This document shows positions 7,223-12,186 of a DNA stretch of 13,238 bases, piece by piece. The translations under genes were made by a program, and so were the position numbers. The stretch is from positions 49,315 to 62,552 of the forward strand of contig DOUE01000007.1 of the NCBI GenBank assembly GCA_003520745.1, read 5' to 3'. Below the pieces are notes generated by a model. It did no database searches. It was not told the origin of the DNA and saw nothing but the letters and a program-made list of their open reading frames with translations. Origin of the DNA: Erysipelotrichaceae bacterium (GTDB lineage: Bacteria > Bacillota_I > Bacilli_A > Erysipelotrichales > Erysipelotrichaceae). How positions within the stretch are numbered: position 1 is the first letter of the stretch; every line of letters begins with the position of its first letter.

Positions 7223-7471
7223 ATGGTTTCGATGGAACAAGCGCTGCATAACCTGGTCGAACCGATGGTCGATGACAAAGCGAGTCTGAGTGTCAAAACG
7301 ATGGCGAGCCTGGACGACAAGGAAATCTTGCTTTATGTGTATGCCAAGAGCGAAGATATCGCTCGTTTGATCGGTCGTCAAGGTCAGATGGCATCCGCGC
7401 TCCGCAACATGATGAGTGTCGCTTCCCGTTTGGAAAACAGACGCATCACAATTAAATTCGAATCGTATTAG
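7223..7471 (+). CDS. khpA: KH-domain RNA-binding protein KhpA
   Basis: Small cytoplasmic KH-domain protein (YlqC of Bacillus). KhpA binds RNA broadly, usually together with KhpB/Jag, and affects cell division and cell-envelope gene expression in some Bacillota. It has 82 residues, close to the family length of 75-80. The single KH domain is seen at about 35-80, with the RNA-gripping GxxG loop G-R-Q-G at 51-54 in A-R-L-I-G-R-Q-G-Q-M, followed by the expected helix and a final strand R-R-I-T-I-K. ATG 7223 is chosen as start because it lies 2 nt after the rpsP stop; ATG 7232 is an alternative. The upstream ribosome binding site is weak (purine-rich GAAGAAAGAAAC), so coupling to rpsP translation is likely. 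A longer frame from 7124 runs inside rpsP and is not credible. The partner gene khpB is not in this window. Confidence 0.93.
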   Translation: MVSMEQALHNLVEPMVDDKASLSVKTMASLDDKEILLYVYAKSEDIARLIGRQGQMASALRNMMSVASRLENRRITIKFESY

Positions 7472-7493
7472 GATGCCTACGCATCCTTTTTTT
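7470..7493 (+). terminator. Short intra-operon terminator or attenuator between khpA and rimM
   Basis: A 7-bp stem, AGGATGC (7470-7476) with GCATCCT (7481-7487), with a CTAC loop, followed by an uninterrupted T run to 7493. The last two bases of the khpA stop codon (7469-7471) are in the stem. The stem is short and about half A/T, so termination is probably partial. The rimM ribosome binding site GAGGG begins directly after the T run. Confidence 0.65.
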
Positions 7494-7501
7494 GAGGGAC
7501 C

Positions 7502-8005
7502 ATGGAAAAACTGAAAATCGGAACGATCGTTCGCGGTTTCGGGATCAAAGGGGAAGTGAAGATCAAGATCCTCACCGACCTTCCCGAGGACCGCTTCAAA
7601 GTGAATCGCAAACTTATCGCCATCTTGGACGGAAAGGAAAAAAACCTGACCGTGCTTTCGTTGCGCTTTCATCAGAACCACGCCTTGGTGACGTTCGAAG
7701 GATATCCTGATTTAAGCGCCGTCGAACCCTTGGTGAGATCGGACCTCTATCTGCCGATTACGGAAATCGATGTTGAAAAAGAAGAAGGGTTCTATCCGTT
7801 CCAACTGGTCGGATTGACCGCCGTGGATCCGGAATCAAACATCATCGGGGTCGTGAGCGAAGTGCTTCCGACCAATGCCAACGACGTGTTGCGCATCAAG
7901 ACCCAGGGGAAAGACATCCTTGTCCCCTATGTCCCGGTTTTTATCAAGAACGTCGACTTGAAGAAGAAAACCATCCAGGTCGTGCTTTTGGAGGGGATGC
8001 GATGA
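7502..8005 (+). CDS. rimM: Ribosome maturation factor RimM
   Basis: Assembly factor for the head of the 30S subunit; it binds S19 and helps process 16S rRNA. The 167-residue protein has the usual two parts. The N-terminal barrel contains R-G-F-G-I-K-G-E-V-K-I (11-21), where the family normally has T-H-G-I-R-G-E, so the usual His is Phe. The C-terminal PRC barrel contains I-G-V-V-S-E-V (114-120), N-A-N-D-V-L-R-I (125-132) and I-L-V-P-Y-V-P-V-F-I (138-147). The start is ATG 7502, with GAGGG (7494-7498) only a few nt upstream. It follows the khpA/rimM hairpin and overlaps trmD by 4 nt (ATGA). In Bacillus a further gene, ylqD, lies between khpA and rimM; here it is absent. rimM and trmD together form the usual ribosome/tRNA maturation pair. 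Confidence 0.96.
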   Translation: MEKLKIGTIVRGFGIKGEVKIKILTDLPEDRFKVNRKLIAILDGKEKNLTVLSLRFHQNHALVTFEGYPDLSAVEPLVRSDLYLPITEIDVEKEEGFYPFQLVGLTAVDPESNIIGVVSEVLPTNANDVLRIKTQGKDILVPYVPVFIKNVDLKKKTIQVVLLEGMR

Positions 8006-8781
8006 AAATAACCATCCTTACCTTGTTCGAAGAGATGTTTCAGGGGTTTATGACCACGTCGATCATCAAGAAGGCGATCTTGAAGAATCTGGTCGAGATC
8101 GAGACGATCGACATGCGTTCGTTCACGAAAAACAAGCATACCCGTGTCGACGACTATCCTTTCGGGGGCGGGCAGGGCTTGGTGTTGATGGTCCAACCGG
8201 TCGCCGATGCCCTGGCCAGCGTGAAAACGCCGGAAAGCTATGTCATCCTGACCAGTCCCACGGGAAACCGATTCACGCAGAAAACGGCGCGCAAACTCAA
8301 AGAAAACCATGAACACATCATCATCATCTGCGGGCATTACGAGGGCTTCGATGAGAGAATTCTTAGTCTGGTGGATGAGGAAATGTCGATCGGGGATTTC
8401 GTGCTCACAGGCGGGGAATTGGCCGCCATGGTCATGACGGACGCGATCGTCCGTTTGGTGGAAGGCGTCATCACCGAAGCCTCCCATTTGGACGAATCCT
8501 TCGAGAACGACTTGCTTGAATACCCCCAGTACACCCGTCCCGCGGTCTATGAAGGGGAAGCCATCCCCGACGTCCTGCTTTCGGGTCATCACGACAATGT
8601 CCGCAAGTGGCGCTTGAAAGAGTCGCTGCGCAAAACCTGGCGCGTCCGTCCGGATTTATTCCATGGCCGCACACTCACCAAGGAAGAAGCGGAATTGTTG
8701 GGCGAGGTACTGAAAGAAGAGGCGCTACCTAAAGCGAAGAAAAAAGAAGTCGTCCTGAAGGAAGAAACCAAAAAAGATTGA
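8002..8781 (+). CDS. trmD: tRNA (guanine(37)-N1)-methyltransferase TrmD
   Basis: Uses S-adenosylmethionine to methylate N1 of G37 next to the anticodon, preventing +1 frameshifts; normally essential. It has 259 residues, slightly longer than the common 240-250. Motifs of the SPOUT trefoil-knot fold are clear: V-D-D-Y-P-F-G-G-G-Q-G-L-V-L (49-62), T-S-P-T-G (84-88), C-G-H-Y-E-G-F-D-E-R (110-119), S-I-G-D-F-V-L-T-G-G-E-L (129-140) and L-L-E-Y-P-Q-Y-T-R-P (171-180). The segment usually ending D-S-F reads D-E-S-F at 164-167, so Glu165 occupies the place of the proposed catalytic Asp169 of E. coli. The last 25 or so residues are a Lys/Glu-rich tail beyond the normal domain. ATG 8002 overlaps the rimM stop codon, with GGAGGGG (7990-7996) as ribosome binding site. 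Confidence 0.97.
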   Translation: MKITILTLFEEMFQGFMTTSIIKKAILKNLVEIETIDMRSFTKNKHTRVDDYPFGGGQGLVLMVQPVADALASVKTPESYVILTSPTGNRFTQKTARKLKENHEHIIIICGHYEGFDERILSLVDEEMSIGDFVLTGGELAAMVMTDAIVRLVEGVITEASHLDESFENDLLEYPQYTRPAVYEGEAIPDVLLSGHHDNVRKWRLKESLRKTWRVRPDLFHGRTLTKEEAELLGEVLKEEALPKAKKKEVVLKEETKKD

Positions 8782-8806
8782 TTTTATCCGATGGATAGTG
8801 TATATT
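8778..8806 (+). promoter_or_regulatory. Probable promoter of rplS overlapping the trmD stop codon
   Basis: TTGATT (8778-8783), a 17-nt spacer and TATATT (8801-8806). The -35 box contains the trmD stop codon TGA (8779-8781). The predicted start is about 8813, giving an 80-nt leader. It is a 4-to-5-of-6 match in each box, which is reasonable but not proof. Confidence 0.55.
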
Positions 8807-8811
8807 TATTA

Positions 8812-8894
8812 AGCCTATGGCATAAGTCTACGGCTATGCGGTTCCGCTTTCCCATTGAGGATAAGAGCCGTGAGAAATAAGGAGCGTGAAAAAC
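8812..8894 (+). promoter_or_regulatory. Structured rplS leader, candidate L19 leader
   Basis: The untranslated stretch before rplS can form competing stems. ACGGCT (8830-8835) pairs with AGCCGT (8866-8871), enclosing a small GCGG/CCGC hairpin (8838-8841 with 8844-8847). The same GGCT (8832-8835) can instead pair with AGCC at the very 5' end (8812-8815). GCATA (8820-8824) can also pair with TATGC (8835-8839). L19 leaders are a known RNA family upstream of rplS in Bacillota and are thought to be bound by L19. Whether this sequence matches that family could not be tested here. Confidence 0.45.
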
Positions 8895-9242
8895 ATGAAA
8901 TTGAACTTAGTGCAAGAAGTCACCAAGTCCCAGCTTCGCAACGATCTCCCGGATATTCGTCCCGGTTACACGGTACGGATCGACGTCCTCATCACTGAAG
9001 GCGAGAAAACCCGGATCCAGGCGTTCGAAGGGGTCGTCATCGGCCGTTCAGGCCGTGGCGTCGCGGAAACGATCATCGTCCGCAAAATGTCTTCCCAAAT
9101 CGGAGTAGAGCGGACTTTCCCTCTACATTCGCCGATCATCCAATCGATCACCGTCGTCCGTCGTGGTAAAGTTCGCAGAAGCAAACTATTCTACCTGCGC
9201 GGCCGTTCCGGTAAGGCTTCCCGCCTCGTCGAAATCCGTTAG
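8895..9242 (+). CDS. rplS: 50S ribosomal protein L19
   Basis: Large-subunit protein at the 30S-50S interface, contributing to an intersubunit bridge. It has 115 residues, the normal length. Conserved features: L-R-N-D-L-P-D-I-R-P-G (14-24), R-I-Q-A-F-E-G-V-V-I (40-49), V-E-R-T-F-P-L-H-S-P (71-80), V-R-R-G-K-V-R-R-S-K-L-F-Y-L-R (88-102) and the C-terminal E-I-R. ATG 8895 is chosen because AAGGAG (8879-8884) is 10 nt upstream and because it aligns with L19 N-termini; a GTG at 8886 in the same frame is too close to that site. The gene follows trmD after 113 nt that carry its own promoter and leader, so expression can be set apart from rimM-trmD. It ends at a hairpin. Confidence 0.98.
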   Translation: MKLNLVQEVTKSQLRNDLPDIRPGYTVRIDVLITEGEKTRIQAFEGVVIGRSGRGVAETIIVRKMSSQIGVERTFPLHSPIIQSITVVRRGKVRRSKLFYLRGRSGKASRLVEIR

Positions 9243-9266
9243 TAAAAGCCGGGCAACCGGCTTTTA
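9243..9266 (+). terminator. Hairpin terminator after rplS
   Basis: A perfect 10-bp inverted repeat, 9243-9252 with 9257-9266, around a GCAA loop. The core is GCCGG/CCGGC, flanked by AAAA and TTTT, so the U run is only four long and is part of the stem. It begins at the last base or so after the rplS stop codon. Termination before lepB is likely but may be incomplete, since no clear promoter for lepB is seen. Confidence 0.65.
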
Positions 9267-9284
9267 ACCTATTCAGGGGGTAAC

Positions 9285-9887
9285 ATGGACACCAATGAAA
9301 CCATCACTCCGGTAACGCCGGAAATCAAACCGCCGAAAAAAGAAGAGAAATTCGGGATCCTCGACTTCGGGAAATCGCTGATTTTCAGCATCGTCTTCGT
9401 GGTCTTGTTTACGACCTTCGTCGCGAAGCCGATCCGTGTCAACGGATCCTCGATGTATCCCACCTTGGTCGATAAGGAACTCGGGTTTTCCAACGTCTTC
9501 ACCTTGAAAACCTTCGGGATCCAACGTTTCGACGTGGTCATCGTCTATGTCGACCAACTGCAGGAATACTTGGTGAAGCGGGTCGTGGCTCTGCCCGGCG
9601 AGACCGTCGAGTACCATGATGAAACGCTATACATCGACTATGAACCTGTCGAGGAGAATTTCTTCGATGAAAGCTACGTTGCCCAGATCAAGCAACAGAC
9701 CGGGATGGACTTCACCCAGTCGTTTGGTCCATATACCTTAAAAGAGGGCGAGGTGTGGCTGCTTGGCGACAATCGTCCTTATTCCAGCGATTCACGGCGT
9801 TTCGGCCCCTTTACCATCGACAAGATCGTCAGTAAAGACGCCTACATCCTGTTTCCGCTGGACAAGATCCGCATCATTACGAAGTAA
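9285..9887 (+). CDS. lepB: Type I signal peptidase
   Basis: Membrane-bound serine protease that removes signal peptides from exported proteins on the outer face of the membrane. The 200-residue protein is the Gram-positive type with a single transmembrane helix. The first 28 or so residues are polar and cytoplasmic, the helix lies at about 29-47 (G-K-S-L-I-F-S-I-V-F-V-V-L-F), and the catalytic domain follows outside. Ser56 in N-G-S-S-M-Y-P-T-L is the nucleophile and Lys98 in Y-L-V-K-R-V-V-A-L-P-G-E is the general base. Box E reads L-G-D-N-R-P-Y-S-S-D-S-R (160-171). The start at 9285 follows CAGGGGG (9275-9281 region). rbgA begins 11 nt after its stop codon, so lepB, rbgA and rnhB form one unit. 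SipS-type naming would also be acceptable. Confidence 0.96.
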   Translation: MDTNETITPVTPEIKPPKKEEKFGILDFGKSLIFSIVFVVLFTTFVAKPIRVNGSSMYPTLVDKELGFSNVFTLKTFGIQRFDVVIVYVDQLQEYLVKRVVALPGETVEYHDETLYIDYEPVEENFFDESYVAQIKQQTGMDFTQSFGPYTLKEGEVWLLGDNRPYSSDSRRFGPFTIDKIVSKDAYILFPLDKIRIITK

Positions 9888-9898
9888 GGAGGGAAAGT

Positions 9899-10738
9899 AT
9901 GACCATCCAATGGTTTCCCGGTCATATGACCCGGGCGAAAAGGGAAATCGAAGAACGGTTGAAAGTGGTGGACATGGTCATCGAATGCCGTGACAGCCGC
10001 ATCCCCGAATCCTCCGTCAACCCCTTATTGAAATCGCTGACGATCAATAAACCGCGTCTGATCATCCTGACCAAACGCGATAAGGCCGACCCCGACATCA
10101 CGGCAGCCTGGATCAAGGCGCTGAGCGATGAAAATACCCAGGTCCTGGCGTTGGATCTTTTCAACGACGATGTTCGCACGAAAATCGTCGACGGATGCAA
10201 ACGGGTGATGAAACCCAAATTCGACCGATGGTTGGCCAAAGGGGTTCGCCCGCGCAAGATCAGAGCCATGGTATTAGGGATCCCCAACGTCGGGAAATCG
10301 ACCCTGATCAACCAACTCGGAAAGAAGAAAGTCATGGTGACCGCGGATCGTCCGGGCGTCACGATGGCCTTGAAATGGGCGAGCGTCCATCCGGAACTTG
10401 ATCTACTCGATACGCCGGGGGTTTTGTGGCCGAAATTCGACGATAAGACCGTGGCGATGAATTTGGCGCTGACCGGCGCCATCAAAGACGATGTCCTCCC
10501 GTTGGAAGACGTCGCGTTCACCGCCTATTCCTTTTTGAGGAACTTCTATCCCGGGCGACTGGAAAAACGATATGAACTTGAAGTCGTGGAAGATCCGATC
10601 GTTTTCTTCAATAATCTAGCCGCAAAGCGCTCGTATTTAAAGAGCGGGGAAGCCGACCTCCAACGGGCCATGGCTACCTTGGTTCGCGAGATGCGGCAGG
10701 ATGAATTCGGCGCGATCACTTTGGAGCGTCCCGCATGA
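9899..10738 (+). CDS. rbgA: Ribosome biogenesis GTPase RbgA (YlqF)
   Basis: Circularly permuted GTPase that promotes late assembly of the 50S subunit, notably incorporation of L16 in Bacillus. It has 279 residues, the usual length. The N-terminus W-F-P-G-H-M (5-10) carries His9, the residue known to be needed for GTP hydrolysis in the Bacillus protein. The permuted order is visible: G4 first (T-K-R-D at 58-61; the family usually has N-K-x-D), then the P-loop G-I-P-N-V-G-K-S-T (127-135), the G2 Thr in G-V-T (153-155), and D-T-P-G-V-L-W-P-K-F (171-180). The C-terminal region is the ANTAR-like helical domain typical of the family. The ribosome binding site AAGGAGGG (9886-9893) overlaps the lepB stop, and the gene overlaps rnhB by 4 nt (ATGA). 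Identification is secure. Confidence 0.96.
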   Translation: MTIQWFPGHMTRAKREIEERLKVVDMVIECRDSRIPESSVNPLLKSLTINKPRLIILTKRDKADPDITAAWIKALSDENTQVLALDLFNDDVRTKIVDGCKRVMKPKFDRWLAKGVRPRKIRAMVLGIPNVGKSTLINQLGKKKVMVTADRPGVTMALKWASVHPELDLLDTPGVLWPKFDDKTVAMNLALTGAIKDDVLPLEDVAFTAYSFLRNFYPGRLEKRYELEVVEDPIVFFNNLAAKRSYLKSGEADLQRAMATLVREMRQDEFGAITLERPA

Positions 10739-11340
10739 TCCACGAACTTGAAACAAGACAATGGGATCAGGGAAACCCGATCGCCGGGATCGATGAAGCG
10801 GGAAGAGGTCCGTTAGCCGGACCCTGCGTGGTCGCTTGCGTCATCCTCCCTTTGAATTATACACACCCCGTCATCAACGATTCCAAGCAACTTAGCGAAA
10901 AACAACGCGAAGCTTGCTACCTCGATATCCTACGGGATGCAGTCCATATCGGCGTCATCGCCGTCAGCGAAGAAACCATCGACCGCGATAACATCTACCA
11001 AGCCACCAAGAACGCCATGATCCGATTGGCGAATAACGCCCCGGCTTCCTTGATCTTAAGCGACGCCATGCCCTTCAATATCGAAGGGAAGGAAGTCGTC
11101 GACCTCATCAAAGGCGATGCGATCAGTATTTCCATCGCCGCCGCCAGCATCATAGCCAAAGTCACCCGCGACCGCGTCATGGTCGGCTATGACCTGTTCT
11201 TTCCCGGCTATGGTTTCAGCCAACACAAGGGCTACCCGACCAGCGCCCATCTTGAGGCGATTCGTACCCATGGCATTCTTCCGATCCACCGTCAATCCTA
11301 TGCCCCGATCCGCGAAATGAACCAACTCCGTCTCTTTTAG
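10735..11340 (+). CDS. rnhB: Ribonuclease HII
   Basis: Cuts RNA in RNA-DNA hybrids and starts removal of single ribonucleotides from DNA. It has 201 residues, shorter than the 255 of B. subtilis but within the bacterial range. Motifs: G-I-D-E-A-G-R-G-P-L-A-G-P (18-30) with catalytic Asp20 and Glu21; D-S-K-Q-L-S-E-K-Q-R (49-58); Asp110 in I-L-S-D-A; and K-G-D-A-I-S-I-S-I-A-A-A-S-I-I-A-K-V (126-143) with Asp128, completing the DEDD set. The C-terminal F-P-G-Y-G-F-S-Q-H-K-G-Y-P-T is typical. The start overlaps the rbgA stop (ATGA), with TTGGAG (10721-10726) as a weak ribosome binding site, so translation is probably coupled. A terminator uses its last codons. Confidence 0.97.
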   Translation: MIHELETRQWDQGNPIAGIDEAGRGPLAGPCVVACVILPLNYTHPVINDSKQLSEKQREACYLDILRDAVHIGVIAVSEETIDRDNIYQATKNAMIRLANNAPASLILSDAMPFNIEGKEVVDLIKGDAISISIAAASIIAKVTRDRVMVGYDLFFPGYGFSQHKGYPTSAHLEAIRTHGILPIHRQSYAPIREMNQLRLF

Positions 11341-11357
11341 TCGGAGTTTTCTTTTTT
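11324..11357 (+). terminator. Rho-independent terminator overlapping the rnhB stop codon
   Basis: AACTCCG (11324-11330) pairs with CGGAGTT (11342-11348) to give a 7-bp stem. The 11-nt loop contains the rnhB stop codon TAG (11338-11340). It is followed by TTCTTTTTT. The left arm is coding sequence of rnhB. No clear promoter lies between this element and dprA, so dprA may depend on read-through. Confidence 0.7.
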
Positions 11358-11385
11358 CCTGCGAAATAGGAAGGGGAGGTGTGTT

Positions 11386-12120
11386 ATGCTGAGGGAAACC
11401 TTGATCGCCTATAGTCTGAAGTATGAAGGCGATCCCTACAAGATCGCCCGTGCGATCAAAACGGATGAACCCGTCATGATCCCATCGAAACTGCCTCAAT
11501 GCGTCTGTCTATTGGACGACACCTATCCTACTTTACTTCGATGTCTGCGCCATCCTCCGTTTGTGCTCTATTATCAAGGAGACCTGAGTCTTTTCGACCA
11601 ACCGTCCATCGGCATCGTCGGCAGCCGCGATGCCACAAGTGACGCGTTGCGCGTCACCGCTTCGATTTCATCCGCTTTGTCTTCCCGCTATGTCGTCATC
11701 AGCGGCATGGCGCGCGGGATCGATACGGCTGCCCATGAAGCCGCGTTGGTGAACGGAAAAACCATCGCCGTCCTGGGATGCGGGATCGACGCGCCCTATC
11801 CAAGCGAGAACTTCGACCTTTATCGGCGGATTTGCATGCATGGACTGGTGGTCTCTGAATATCCCAGTAAAACCAAGCCCTTGCGCCATCATTTTCCCTA
11901 TCGAAACCGCATGATCGCTGCTGCGACCAAAGGTTTGGTCGTCACGCAGGCGAAGTGCAAGAGCGGGACGATGCTGACGGTCAAGGAAGCGCTGGAACTC
12001 GGACGGGAGGTCTATTGCGTCCCATACCCTTTTAATAGTCAAGAAGGGGCGGGATGCAACCTTTTACTCCAGCAAGGGGCGACGATGTTGACAAACCTGG
12101 CTGATTTAGACATCATATAA
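11386..12120 (+). CDS. dprA: DNA-processing protein DprA (short form)
   Basis: DprA binds incoming single-stranded DNA in natural transformation and loads RecA on it; it is also found in many bacteria with no known competence. The Rossmann-like core is complete: I-G-I-V-G-S-R-D-A-T (75-84), I-S-G-M-A-R-G-I-D-T-A-A-H (105-117), A-V-L-G-C-G-I-D-A-P-Y-P (128-139), F-P-Y-R-N-R-M-I-A (170-178) and K-S-G-T-M-L-T (192-198). At 244 residues it is shorter than the roughly 300 of B. subtilis: the N-terminal SAM-like domain is reduced, and there is no C-terminal winged helix, since the protein stops soon after the core. V-T-Q-A replaces the usual V-x-E-A, and V-P-Y-P-F replaces V-P-G. The ribosome binding site GGGGAGGTG (11373-11381) is strong. 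DprA beside rnhB and topA is a common Bacillota arrangement. Confidence 0.94.
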   Translation: MLRETLIAYSLKYEGDPYKIARAIKTDEPVMIPSKLPQCVCLLDDTYPTLLRCLRHPPFVLYYQGDLSLFDQPSIGIVGSRDATSDALRVTASISSALSSRYVVISGMARGIDTAAHEAALVNGKTIAVLGCGIDAPYPSENFDLYRRICMHGLVVSEYPSKTKPLRHHFPYRNRMIAAATKGLVVTQAKCKSGTMLTVKEALELGREVYCVPYPFNSQEGAGCNLLLQQGATMLTNLADLDII

Positions 12121-12130
12121 AAAGTTAGGG

Positions 12131-12159
12131 TTGACAAAGGTTGTGTTCTGTTTCAAACT
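12131..12159 (+). promoter_or_regulatory. Probable promoter of topA
   Basis: A perfect -35 TTGACA (12131-12136) lies in the 66-nt gap after dprA. At 17-nt spacing the -10 is the poor CAAACT (12154-12159). The better hexamer TATAAC (12159-12164) lies 22 nt away, which is too far for normal sigma-A use. The -35 and flank (TTGACAAAG) match the rpsD promoter. Confidence 0.5.
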
Positions 12160-12186
12160 ATAACCCGATAGTAAAGGAGTCTCGCT

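Noticed and set aside
7067..8592. Two antisense frames on the minus strand over rpsP-rimM and rimM-trmD (7067-7681, 7927-8592)
   Set aside because: They cross several real gene boundaries and have no ribosome binding site or family motif.
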